This document shows, in pieces, positions 32,838 to 43,215 of a DNA stretch of 64,000 nucleotides (within the stretch, counting starts at the first letter, position 1; each line of letters opens with the position of its first letter). The notes beneath the pieces are model-generated. The model was not told the DNA's origin. It made no database searches and saw only the letters and a list, made by a program, of their open reading frames with translations. The DNA comes from Spisula solida (Eukaryota > Mollusca > Bivalvia > Venerida > Mactridae). Where the stretch lies: the NCBI GenBank assembly GCA_947247005.1, contig OX365959.1, positions 37,857,097 through 37,921,096 of the forward strand, in the 5' to 3' direction. Position numbers and translations under genes: made by a program.

Positions 32838-35158
32838 GTAAGTATGATTCGCATGCTTTCATTGGTGAATCAAAACTCTTCTACACGACCAACCATCTAA
32901 TATACATGGCATTACAAAGCTATTCAACTGACAAAACATCCTTCCTGTCCTATCATATTACTAGTACATACACACCTATAAATAACTAGAAGTAGTAAGT
33001 ATTGAGTATAATCATTAGGTTCCAACTGATCATTCCAACCATATCCAAACCTTTCAGTGTATCCATTAATTGATTTATTCGCAAATTATTCAAAGCACAT
33101 ATCACATCTAGACAATTCCCATCCTAGGTTGAGGAAAGGAGTTCCTTTAGAGATGCAGAATTTTAACTACTGTCTGAACCTGCATGTATTACATAAGGCG
33201 ACTAAATGGGTATGAACATATGACACAAATGACATTATTGACACCATTTTTATTCGGGATGTCATATTTTCAATCATATTTGGTGACAAGCAGTGTGTTG
33301 TGACAAGTAATGGGTTCTTCACCACCTCTTTATAAAGTTGAACCCAGACCAATCATCACGCACATATTGTATTTTACGTATATTAGTTTTCAGTCTTATT
33401 TTCCAGGATACCTGTCGGGACCTCTTCTGTCCTCCACACAAAACGCTGCAAGATGGACAATGTTCAGACATTTTTACATCACTTCGAGCGATTACCTACA
33501 TTATTGTTCTAAAAGTGGTCCCCAGTGAAACAACAACTGTGCTAAAAGGAGACATATTTGCTGATGATCTTATTGAAACTATAAGACAGTTGTACTGGAT
33601 GACTGGGTACATTTGTGGAATGCAGATGGTTTACACAGTTGATGCAGATATGGATGCTTTGAATGCCACTGATGTTATAAACTCTGTTGTACAAGATTTT
33701 GTTGTGAGAATTGAAGTTAATATGAATACATACCATGATCCTAATAAGTTTGTGGAAATGATTCTAAGTCTAGATCAATTAGATATTGGAGTTATATACT
33801 ACGACGATATATCTCAACATATGCAGACGTTCAAAGGACAGTTACAACTCTATAATGATGACTCTGAAATGTTTGACCGCATATCCATTCTGTCTTTGTC
33901 GGTATTAAACCAAAGGGATGATCTTGAGAACACTCTGGAAACAGTCATAACACATTTCATCAATACCGGAGACACTTCATGTATACAATTTCCTCATCTT
34001 ACTGGACGGTTCGATCTTACCAGGTGCGCATTTACTAGCCCAAAGGTGAACATATTTAAGATGAAGCCGTGTGCAACAGTTAAACTTTCAAAGAATGACA
34101 AACAATGGAAACACAACAGTAATGGTATAACGTTGGAACGTGGTGACTATACACTGAACAATTCTGAATTTTATCTTGAAGATAAAGACACAATTGCCGT
34201 CTGTACTCAGGTCTATAACAAGTACATGATGATTCAAATGGATGTCCAAAAAGAGTTTGGGATGTCTATAGAAACCGTCTTATCCGTTGTCTGTTCATCC
34301 TTGTCGATTCTATGTCTTAGTTTCACGTTCCTAACATTTTGCATGCTATCAAAGCTGAGGAAACAATTACCGGGTATAAACAACATGGTCCTTGTACTTC
34401 TTCTACTCTGTGCCCAGTCCTTATACCTGATCGCTGGCGTTGGTGTGTTAGATGTTGCATCGACAGGATGTGTAGTATTTGGTCTCGTTTTGCACTTTAT
34501 CTGGCTACTATCGATGTTTTGGATGAATGTTTGTACTTATCATATGTTCCATGTCCTCACAAAAATGGCAACAGTTTCAAAACATTCCTGGAAATGTCGT
34601 TTCTTTGTTTATCTCATGTACGTTTTTATAATGGCATCTATTCCTGTCGCAGTAAATATTGCTATGTCTAATGCTAACTACGATTCATTAGGATATGGTG
34701 AAGTCATCTGCTACATTTCTTCCAAGAAAATGATCACCTATACATTTGTAGTTCCAACGGCTTTTGTAATTGTCACAAACTTGTGTATGTTTGTTTATGT
34801 TATGGTTAAAATCAAAAGGGCGACAATGGTTAAGAACGCTGTAAATCATGAGCGTAACAATTTGTTGATCTTTGTCAAACTCTCAACGATAACCGGAATC
34901 ACGTGGGTATTTGGTTTTATTTACAGCTGGACTGGCACTATTGCTTTCTCTTATTTGTTTATTTTACTAAACGCTGGACAAGGTGTCTTCATAATGTTAG
35001 CTTTCATTTTCAACTCCAGGGTTCTGAATATGTTCAAGAGCGATATTCTAAGACATAGTTTCCTATCGCCTTCTGGCGATGTCAACTCTGTAAACACTTC
35101 AAAACAGTGTAAGTGTCGCAATGGAATTAGCAAAATTGTAGAAAATACCAAGTTGTAA
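31689..35158 (+). CDS. secretin-superfamily (Methuselah-like) seven-pass receptor with Cys-rich ectodomain
   Basis: Two exons, 31689-32837 and 33407-35158, join in phase 0 across TAT|GTAAGT and TTTCCAG|GAT, giving 966 residues. Residues 1-22 form a signal peptide, followed by a Gly/Tyr-rich stretch (GGHGGYGGYDGF). A Cys-rich segment (CCAPCTCDFPNC..CCLDI) resembles a somatomedin-B fold. More paired-Cys sequence with N-glycosylation sites follows, then CRDLFCPPHKT, the spacer before the membrane region typical of these receptors. Seven hydrophobic segments lie at about 668-692, 707-730, 738-762, 782-802, 822-846, 868-893 and 898-920. TM6 KLSTITGITWVFGF and TM7 LLNAGQGVFIMLAFIFNSR are hallmarks of Pfam 7tm_2. 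I see no GPS cleavage motif, so it is Methuselah-like rather than a classical adhesion receptor. Expected at the plasma membrane; ligand unknown. Confidence 0.85.
33407..35158 (+). CDS. receptor gene, exon 2 (stalk and seven-pass domain)
   Basis: 583 codons plus a stop after acceptor CTTATTTTCCAG. It opens DTCRDLFCPPHKT, carries the extracellular stalk and all seven membrane helices, and ends in a short cytoplasmic tail (CKCRNGISKIVENTKL). All membrane helices in one exon is compatible with a retrocopied or intron-poor receptor lineage. Confidence 0.85.
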   Translation, partial: DTCRDLFCPPHKTLQDGQCSDIFTSLRAITYIIVLKVVPSETTTVLKGDIFADDLIETIRQLYWMTGYICGMQMVYTVDADMDALNATDVINSVVQDFVVRIEVNMNTYHDPNKFVEMILSLDQLDIGVIYYDDISQHMQTFKGQLQLYNDDSEMFDRISILSLSVLNQRDDLENTLETVITHFINTGDTSCIQFPHLTGRFDLTRCAFTSPKVNIFKMKPCATVKLSKNDKQWKHNSNGITLERGDYTLNNSEFYLEDKDTIAVCTQVYNKYMMIQMDVQKEFGMSIETVLSVVCSSLSILCLSFTFLTFCMLSKLRKQLPGINNMVLVLLLLCAQSLYLIAGVGVLDVASTGCVVFGLVLHFIWLLSMFWMNVCTYHMFHVLTKMATVSKHSWKCRFFVYLMYVFIMASIPVAVNIAMSNANYDSLGYGEVICYISSKKMITYTFVVPTAFVIVTNLCMFVYVMVKIKRATMVKNAVNHERNNLLIFVKLSTITGITWVFGFIYSWTGTIAFSYLFILLNAGQGVFIMLAFIFNSRVLNMFKSDILRHSFLSPSGDVNSVNTSKQCKCRNGISKIVENTKL

Positions 35159-35989
35159 TTCTACGTTCGTCAATCAGACATGAATATTGGTTTAGAAAGT
35201 GCATTCTAAATTGTTCCAATACATTTTATACCCTTATGATCAAGATGCTGACTTATATTCGCTTGTCGCTTAATGATGCAAAGTTGAAAAACACAAACTT
35301 TGACATCAATCCAATAGGCATTTGCAATGAACAAAGATGTAACGTTCTCCTTCAGATATATTTACAACAGATGCACATGGTATTTCATTCACCAAGTTGG
35401 TTGCAAGGAGCACATCATGACCCTGGATTCGTATATTTGATTGTGATGAAAAACACAATATGATCCAGATAACACTGTTACACATTCGGAATATTCCAAA
35501 AACATGTAGTTATGTTGGCTAGATAGTTGTACGAATGGAAGTTGGCGTTCTACGTAGTTGTCATTCTACAACAACAAATGATTGTTTTAGTCGGGGAAAC
35601 CATCAAGGCATTTCCTCTACCGAAAAAATACACGCGATACAATATTAATTTTCTCAGGTGTATGTTTTTACCGGACCTCTTTAGCTAGCAATATTGTTTG
35701 TATAGTAATACATGTACTGCTCTTTTAAGATTTATTAGATTTGTTATGATAAAAATATTTGCTTATAACGATTAAACTAAGTATGTAACTTCAGGGTTAT
35801 ATACGTGATTTCAAGCTAATTTTTCACGCTCATCACTGAAGAACGCTAATGTTTCCTGTCTGTAGCCAATCTTTCCATTTGACCCCGTGTCATCCTTGTC
35901 TCTGTCAATTCTTGGTTTGTGGATCGTCTGCAAGTCTCATATGGTCTTCTCATATTTCTCTATATCATTGCCACCACTGGGATGAAACT
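35159..35989. other. 3' flank of the receptor gene, nothing recognised
   Basis: Presumed 3' UTR then intergenic DNA. No AATAAA was seen near the stop. Short direct repeats of GTTGGCGTTCTACG/GTTGTCATTCTACA occur near 35550. Confidence 0.3.
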
Positions 35990-36872
35990 GGGCTCGGAAT
36001 TACAACCAATTACTCAGCACTAAGATATTGAAATTCGTTATTTTGAGGGTCATAGCGACACTTTTAGTGATCAAGAAGCTGTTATAATATTAAGTAGGTA
36101 CCAAATATTATTTTGGGTTTATTTCATTGAATAAATTAGTGTTTGTGTAAGCTTTAATGTAACTTATTATTCTGAGTGCTGAGTGAGGCACTCAGATTCA
36201 ATAATTACATATTATACCTCATACATAGTACACAATGGCAAAAAATGTATCAAGTGTTATTTGCAACACTCATATAACAATTGTATAAATTTTCCTCATC
36301 ATCTAGATTAGCAATCTAGGAATAATATCTCACTACATTACATTTTTAATATTTGGGTGTTGAGTGCTGAGGGTAAGAATTGGTTGTTATTCCGGGCCCA
36401 GGTGTCATTCGGCTGACATGTCCTTTCCATCTTCATCTCTGGATGCCCGTAAAGATTGGAATTGCGTTTGTGTTCTGGGCCCGGAATTACAACCAATACT
36501 TTACTTACACTCAGCACTCAAATACTGAGCATGTATAATGATATATTATTCGTCATAGATTGCACATTTTGATGAGGAAAATGTATATAATTCTTACATG
36601 AGGGTAGTAAATAACATTTGACACATCTTCTTTGCCATTGTGTACTATTTATGACGTTTAGATGTAATTATTGAATCCGAGTGCCACACTCAGCACTCAG
36701 ACTGAATAATTACATTTATAGCTCACAATTTTACAAATTTCACTATGAAATAAGCCAATAATAATATTTAGTGCCTATTTATCAAAAAACTGAATTTCAA
36801 TATTTGAGTGCTAAGTGCTGAGTGCTGAGTGCTGAGTGTAAGTATCGGTTGTAATTTCGGGTCCTGGTCAAG
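35990..36872. repeat. nested palindromic pair of about 0.4-kb inverted-end elements
   Basis: The motif GGAATTACAACCAAT..ACTCAGCACT occurs four times in alternating orientation: about 35999 (+), 36355 (-), 36484 (+) and 36795 (-). Units 35990-36402 and 36478-36872 are each bounded by inverted copies and are themselves inverted to one another (ACACAATGGCAAA versus TTTGCCATTGTGT), around a 75-bp spacer. GAGTGCTGA microsatellite expansions mark the ends. Confidence 0.8.
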
Positions 36873-36942
36873 GTGTTGGCTTGACATGATGTTTGCCAGA
36901 TGATACACTTCTCCTTGAGTACCACGTTTGACATCCGGTGTT

Positions 36943-37081
36943 GGTATTCAAAATTGATCTTATGCAATTGGAGAATACAGATAGCCAATCATATCGCCTG
37001 TTACTGACCAATATTTTAATATGGTGTGCTCTGATTGGTTGTCCTCATCCTTAAGTGTAGTAGATCAATATTGAATACCAC
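36943..37081 (+). mobile_element. about 140-bp MITE, copy 1
   Basis: GGTATTCAAAATTGATCTTA at the left and GATCAATATTGAATACC at the right are inverted. Its interior (GATAGCCAATCATATC, CTGTTACTGACCAA, TGATTGGTTGT) matches the reverse complement of 62474-62621. Confidence 0.8.
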
Positions 37082-37178
37082 TGCAGACTTTGTTCATGAA
37101 TGAATGAACTTTCATTTATTTGTAACAGTCGTTGTATAGTTCTGTGTTTGTATTACGTAAATATGTCGTAATTTTGTT

Positions 37179-37232
37179 CTCCTGAAGAAGGTTGTTGCCG
37201 AAACGCCAAGAAGAATAAATGAAGATGCAGCA
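37179..37232 (+). other. CCTGAAGAAGG...GCCGAAACG motif of retroelement tails
   Basis: TCCTGAAGAAGGTTGTTGCC, then GAAACGCC and AATAAATGAAG. Such a motif is common near the 3' ends of Penelope-like and LINE elements as I know them. No reverse transcriptase was found nearby, so only a fragment can be present. Confidence 0.3.
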
Positions 37233-37410
37233 CCACGGGCACTGAAGTGTTTGGTTTCTTCTACTATACAGTCTTGTACTATATAAATATGTAATGAACT
37301 ATATCAATGTGTATGTATTCTGATACATGCAGTGTGTATGTCATGCCTGTATAGTATGATGAGTGTCCGATCTCATTAAAGTCAGATCCTATTATTTGCT
37401 CCATTCCTTT

Positions 37411-37590
37411 ATGTTGTTAGAGATCTGATTACATTCCTTTACGCTGTTAGAGATCTGACTACATTTCTTTACGCTGTTAGAGATCTGACTACATTTCTTT
37501 ACGCTGTTTTAGATCTGACTACATTCCTTTACGCTGTTAGAGATCTGACTACATTCCTTTACGCTGTTAGAGATCTGACTACATTCCGTA
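37411..37590 (+). repeat. 30-bp minisatellite, six units
   Basis: Six exact-length 30-bp units of ACGCTGTTAGAGATCTGACT followed by ACATTCCTTT, with one to four substitutions each; the last unit decays in its final bases. Confidence 0.95.
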
Positions 37591-38078
37591 ATAGGTCTGG
37601 TGTAGTTGTTACAATGAAATTATATCTAGCCGCATCAGCAGACTTTCACCGCACTTTCAAATTTCTGAAAGAAGCGATTTGATTGGATGACGTAAAATAA
37701 ATCTTCTAGTAACGTGAATTGTTTCGATCTCGAAAGTTTCCGTAATAACTTACTATAAGTACCGGTAGAAGTGATAGAAGTGATAGGCATTTCGACGTCC
37801 TGTACTATCAGATTACCGGTAGTGATACTTATTGTCACAAAGTCATGTTGATGTAGTGCGCCCAGAATACTGTGATGTTTACAAACATTAATCGGTTTGG
37901 TCAACTTTTTCTCAATTGATTTCACAAATTACTAATTTCAAAAGTAAACAGATATGGTCAGTTTTGTAGTAAAAAGATCACTGATGAATCGAGCACATCT
38001 GATTAATCCACCTTTGTGGAATATACCAATTTTGCCGCCTTTTTATTGATCTTCGGCGCACTATATAGATGCATGTAA
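37591..38078. other. non-coding, nothing recognised
   Basis: The minus-strand open frame at 37635-37925 shows no family resemblance and no splice context. No terminal or tandem repeats. Confidence 0.35.
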
Positions 38079-38223
38079 TAGGAGAGTTCATGTTTATATA
38101 CACAGGTATGCATATGCCAATGTGCCCACCAACTAGCTATTGGTGAATGACTGGTTTTTACTGTTCATTCATCCAATAGATTGCCGGTGGGCATTTTGCA
38201 TATAAATACGGTGATCTCTCCTA
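38079..38223. mobile_element. 145-bp MITE
   Basis: TAGGAGAGTTCATGTTTATA at the left is mirrored by ATAAATACGGTGATCTCTCCTA at the right (mismatches allowed), and inner GCATATGCCAATGTGCCCAC is mirrored by GTGGGCATTTTGCATAT. Almost the full element can fold. Confidence 0.75.
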
Positions 38224-38536
38224 TAAACCATGAACAATATACACATGTACCGGTATTGTAATAATATACAATTATAACAAGTGGATATCTGCATTGGTTT
38301 AGTATTGTAACACAAGGCTCAAAGGCATACATTAGTTGTCTCAACTGACATTTAATTAATTAGGATCAATTGAGTCGAATACATGGATAAGTTAATCAGG
38401 AATTCCTTTGTGACTCATAATAACCTGGTACATAATACACTCTAAATAATTGAAAGCCACTCGACATATTCAACGATCACTCAATTAAATGCTATGGGGA
38501 AGCACTTAAATTCCATTCGTGTTTAGCATGCTCCAT

Positions 38537-38785
38537 TTCGCTGGTTTAGAATTAAAAGGTCGTAAGTACCTTATAAGACTTATGCATACTTTGTATTTAA
38601 GATCAGCATCTAAAATGCGCTTCTTATGAGCCTATTTGCATGAAAATCGGAAATGGTCATGTTGACCAAACCGAAGTTTAAAAATCTTGTTTTCCATAAG
38701 TAAAGAGTAGTTTTCAAACAGTTTTTTCTTGTTTTCTCAAAATATTGATTTTGTACTCGCGACCTTCTAATTCTAAGCCAGTGAT
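38537..38785 (-). mobile_element. TATCGCTGG-family MITE, opposite orientation
   Basis: Ends TTCGCTGGTTTAGAATTA and TTCTAATTCTAAGCCAGTGA. The interior is the reverse complement of the copies at 28.5, 30.7 and 40.3 kb (GTTTTCCATAAGTAAAGAGT, TTTCTTGTTTTCTCAAAAT). Confidence 0.8.
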
Positions 38786-39027
38786 TTATTTGTTACTTCC
38801 AACCTTAGTTTGAAGAAAGGAGTTATCGTAAAAAACAAGTACTAGTAAGTGTAGAGGATCATTGAATCTTACAAAATTGTCCTCTAAATGTAAATGATTG
38901 AAAAGCGACACACAACCCTATAATAGAACCAATCTATTAAGAATACATTGGTGCTTTGTAAAAATAAAAGGGGTCCTTAAAGGCCCGGTCACTGCCCAAC
39001 TTGCGTGCTTTTAGCACGTACGTCTTT

Positions 39028-39048
39028 GGGGGGGGGGGGGGGGGGGGG
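39028..39048 (+). repeat. G homopolymer, 21 bases
   Basis: A run of 21 G interrupts AT-rich DNA and is followed by a GC-richer stretch (CTACGGCCGCTAC). It could be a genuine mononucleotide repeat or an assembly weak point. Confidence 0.9.
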
Positions 39049-39347
39049 CTACGGCCGCTACTTTTTGCCGAAAACGCGGAAAGGGATTAAAAAGGGAGAA
39101 AGGCAACGAACGTCACATGCACGGTTACGCCTGTTGGTCTTGGTTTTACTCACACGCACGTGGTAGCACTTATTAGTCAAACGCGTTGCACTTACAGGTC
39201 ACGTAGTCCAAAGGCAGATCGAATGCAGCGAAAGTTCCACATACTACATAAAGTGCTACGTCGTGTCTTTTCGCTCCCAAATTTGTTAAGGGCCGGTAAT
39301 CACCGAGTACGGATTCCCATATATTTCCCACGTTTTTGCAAAAAAGA

Positions 39348-39720
39348 TTATATTAAGTCAGACAGGGAAGACAGCACTCAACTTAACCAGCCGAGCACAG
39401 AAAACATAAAACACATAAAGACGCAATGCCTAACTAAACAAGCACAGCACCGCCCAAGTCCAAGCTGTCGAAAAGTATAATAACGTATTACTAGCTGAAT
39501 GACCAAGTTTCCACAGCAAAAGGACTATAATGCCTAGTTTTAGCTGTCAGAAATCTTAAAACGAAAAAGTGCCCAACACACTACCGACCATTAAAATTAA
39601 ACATCCCTTGTCCCACTATTTAAAAGCTGAATAGAAAAGATTCAGCAAACAAAACGCGGAATGCCTACGCTGAATGACCTAGTTACAACCTAGTTACAAC
39701 AGTAAAACTGCATTGTTCCA
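39348..39720 (+). repeat. dispersed repeat, inverted relative to 19120-19390
   Basis: Shares GTCAGACAGGGAAG, CTTAACCAGCCGAGCACAG, GCTGAATGACC and the CCTAGTTACAACAGTAAAAC end with the 19-kb copy. CTAGTTACAAC is duplicated in tandem here. Its 106-codon open frame keeps SDRE.STQLNQPSTENIK, as at 19 kb. Confidence 0.65.
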
Positions 39721-40279
39721 GTCAAAATTCGGATATTTAAGAAATAGACTATGAAAAACCGTACGGCCTTCGTAGTTAATTCCTACGCGTCAGAACTCCA
39801 AACCTTTGTATAACAGCAGGTATACAACGTTTTTCGTAGTTTATTTCGACTCTACCATGATTTAAACCCGGAATTGTATAAAAAGTTAGTGTTATTTTGC
39901 TAGATCTATGTTGCTTAGGTTACTTGTTGACGGCTGTTACGATTATCTTTATCACCACCAGTATAACTATACTTCAAACAATAATCAAAATATGAAAGAA
40001 GAAGAAAATCTGTTCAACATAAATGGATATTTATTTAATTAAATATCATTTAAGTATTCCATACTAACAAATACTCTAAAATACGCAAAAACATTTACAA
40101 CGATAATAATACAATATCACGTGATATCCATTCATAAATTTCCCGACGTGTAAAAAAGAACAGCCGAGTCGAAAGTAGTTAAAATTTCCATTGTATATCG
40201 GCCGATATACAACTCTATGATTTGTTCTTTGTCTATATAGGCAAACTCGCCGGTTATGTTAGAATGGTGGATATACATG
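39721..40279. other. non-coding, nothing recognised
   Basis: No exon, terminal repeat or tandem structure could be supported. Confidence 0.3.
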
Positions 40280-40503
40280 TATCGCTGGCTAAGAATTAAA
40301 AGGTCGTAAGAACAAAATCAATATTTTGAGAAAACAAGAAAAAACTACTGAAAACTACTCTTTACATAAGGAGAAACAAGTTTTTTAAACAAAACCAATT
40401 CCTATTTCATAAAATAGGCTCATAAGAAGCGACTTGAGATGCAGATTTCAAATATGCATGAGTCTTATAAGTCTTACGACCTTCTAATTCTAAGCCAGCG
40501 ATA
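40280..40503 (+). mobile_element. TATCGCTGG-family MITE, complete copy
   Basis: Left end TATCGCTGGCTAAGAATTA, right end TTCTAATTCTAAGCCAGCGATA. TA at both borders could be the target site. The interior matches the other four copies; 224 bp. Confidence 0.85.
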
Positions 40504-40740
40504 TGCTTTGATTAAGTAGCTCAAACTATGTTCGCCGCATGTGTCATTGTCCATCGAGCAAAAATGATTTACACGTTTTGGATAGGAGCATTGTTTATTA
40601 TACTGCAAGGGTACTTTCATGAGCCAATTATTTCCACACAGTAACTAAGGAAATATTATCACACAAAATTTGAGGGTATATGTTATTTTCAATCACAGTA
40701 GCTAAGTCAGCATGTGTAGAATCTACCTGTGGAATGTATA

Positions 40741-40945
40741 GGTTTCACAGGGTAATGAAAAAATCGGTAAAGCTGCTGAAAAAGATCTTATATTTCACGA
40801 AATGCAAATAATGTTCCCCTTAGCGTGGCGTATATTTCATAGAAATCGATTAAGAAATAAAATACTTATGGCTATTTTATTTTCCAATGTTTACAAATTT
40901 CTTCTTGTAACTGTAGCCAAAAGTCACGTGGTATTGCTACACTGT
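40741..40945 (+). repeat. right-arm copy of the 21.34-kb palindrome family
   Basis: Shares GGTTTCACAGGGTAATG, AAAGCTGCTGAAAAAGATC, TTAGCGTGGCGTATATTTC and GTAGCCAAAAGTCACGTGG with 21515-21700. The left arm is absent. Confidence 0.75.
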
Positions 40946-41002
40946 TTGTGGTTGAAGCATTACATTACTGATAAATTCAATAATTGGACCTTTCTTTTAA
41001 TA

Positions 41003-41538
41003 TGAGCCAGTCTCCAGGAAAACCTGCTATTTTGACAAAAATATTGACTTTACAATATTCGATAGTATTACAGGATAATGTTAAATAAACAAATTGCAAA
41101 AGAGATTATGTTAATACCTTGAGTTTTAAGGAAGTTACAGCTGTTTTTGTAGAGTCCCTATTTGGAGCTTTTTGTGTGACGTCGCAAACGTCTTTCAAAC
41201 GTTATTCGACGTAACTGAAATAAGTGTTTCATTATTACACCATTTGATCAATTTTTTACATAAACTGTTCAAAATAGTACCAAATTCTATAATTATGTTT
41301 CACTTTCAAAATATATATCAAAATCGAAATTGTTTGCATTCAGAGAAAGGCTACTTCTGTTTTAAACAGCTAAATCCTCGTTTCTCTCAATCGGAGTACT
41401 TTTCTGAAATTGGTTACCATAGCAACGAAGTATGTGTTTTCGACATAATTCATAGGAAAATTTAAAGCTAAGGTATTGTACTATATGGGTCAATTACTTA
41501 AAATAGAATCAATAGATATGTATTTTTCCTCATTTTAG
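41003..41538 (+). mobile_element. GAGCCAGTCT-ended MITE, right end missing
   Basis: Starts TGAGCCAGTCTCCAGGAAAA and follows the 26551-27150 element through CAGCTGTTTTTGTAGAGTC, TTTGTGTGACGTCGC, CATAGCAACGAAGTATGTG and TGTATTTTTCCTCATTTTAG, then departs before the right terminus. Confidence 0.75.
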
Positions 41539-42380
41539 TAACGAGCAACTGAGTAGCGAGTGCGCATGCGTAACGAGTTTTTGTGTATTCCTTGTTTACA
41601 TTAAGATGTGTTCGATTCTTTTTCAATCAATTTATTGTATTCAGTATGGTATTTGTATGAAAAGAAGGCTCGTAATATCATTGGGTTAATACAACAATTG
41701 GTTGCGATTAAGGGTTCGATGGCTAAATCATTTCAACCTTAAGTTATAAATTAATTACCGATTACCGAAATAATTTTAGCGAACACTCGAAAATCCATTT
41801 CCGTACCGAAAACAAACAGATGATCAAATATTTTCATTTATAATACAGACGAACTAAAGTATTGACGAATGTCGGTGTGGTTTAATGCATCGGTTTAATA
41901 TATGAAATATTTTGTTTTATCGTAATCGAGCTATTAATTATTGGTAGATAATAAGGGTCCCGATAATTATCGCTACTGAATATGATATCGATCGTTGTTG
42001 ACAGTTTGACGTATATGATTTATTTTTATATTTACCTGTATACGAGATATAAGACGAGCGTAAAAATAATATATATGTGCGTTGTTGGTTAACTCTAGTT
42101 AATTATTTGCTGTAAATGACTGAAGAATGCTATCAACATAGTTTTGTCAGAAATTATATATAAACACTATATAAAGACAGGCCTATTTCATCAGATACTA
42201 TAGAAGTCATATTATTTGATATGATATGACAGATTGAGTTTTAATATATAGCATCCCGATATTAAAATGGCAATTCAGCATAGAAGACAGCAATCTTTTC
42301 CTTATTTTATATTTCATTTGATAGTCACTGAGGTGAGAGTTCAGTGAATGTTAGTTAATATGGTATATCAATCTATATCT
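41539..42380. other. non-coding, nothing recognised
   Basis: AT-rich with many ATAT stretches. No exon or repeat boundary could be identified. Confidence 0.3.
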
Positions 42381-43215
42381 AGTATAAATTTCTGTAATAC
42401 CTGGGTCGCAAATCACCCCGATGTCTGACTATGTCACCCCGGACGCCGAGCGATGTCCATGACATGTATCCAATGTTTAAACGATGGCAAGGCATGGTTT
42501 ATTTTGTGTGCATGCCGGGCCCAGCATATATTCCCAGACAAAATGTGCCGGACGGGTATATGAGACGATGATCATTGATGTCGGAGGGAAGTTGGCCAGA
42601 TATTGGATATCCGATAGTCATCAACAAATATCTTTGTCGCTAAGCCGCGTCCTGATTTTGCTTGACAATTTCCTGATAGCATATATTCCTAAACAAAATG
42701 TGCCGGACTGGTATATCGGACGATTATCATCAAAAATATCTTTGTCGCTGAGCCGCGCCCTGATTTTGCCAGACAATTCCCTGAGGTCTGGTCAGAGTAT
42801 AGTAACCTTCATGTAATATAAACTTCTGTAATACGTAGGTCGCAAATCACCCCAATGTCAGACAATATCACCCCGGACGTCAAACGATGTCCATGTATCC
42901 AATGTGTAATACACAAAGCCTAGGCTTTTGTGTGCACGACGGGCCCAGCATATATTCTCGGACAAAATGTGCCGGACGGGCATATAAGACGATGATCATG
43001 TGATGTTGGTAGAAAGTTGGCCCAAAATCAGATTATCGACAAATATCTGTCGCGAAGCCGCACACTGATTTGTCAGACAATTCCTAGGTGTCTGGTCAGA
43101 TTATGGTATATTTACATGTAGTTTAAACTTCTGTTATACCTGTGTCGCAAATAACCCCGATGTTAGACCACATCACCCCGGACACCGAACAACAATTCCC
43201 TGATGTCCGGTCTGA
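42381..43215 (+). repeat. large-unit tandem array (about 300-435 bp units)
   Basis: Unit starts near 42381, 42814 and 43116, each with ACTTCTGTAATAC..GGTCGCAAATCACCCC then ATCACCCCGGAC. Shared interior: GGGCCCAGCATATATTC, ACAAAATGTGCCGGACGGG, GTCGC.AAGCCGC. The first unit contains an extra internal duplication (AGCATATATTC..GTGCCGGAC..GCCGCGCCCTG), which explains its length. The third is cut short. Confidence 0.85.

Noticed and set aside
37411..37590. CRISPR array
   Set aside because: Units are contiguous 30-bp tandem copies without unique spacers, in animal DNA with introns.
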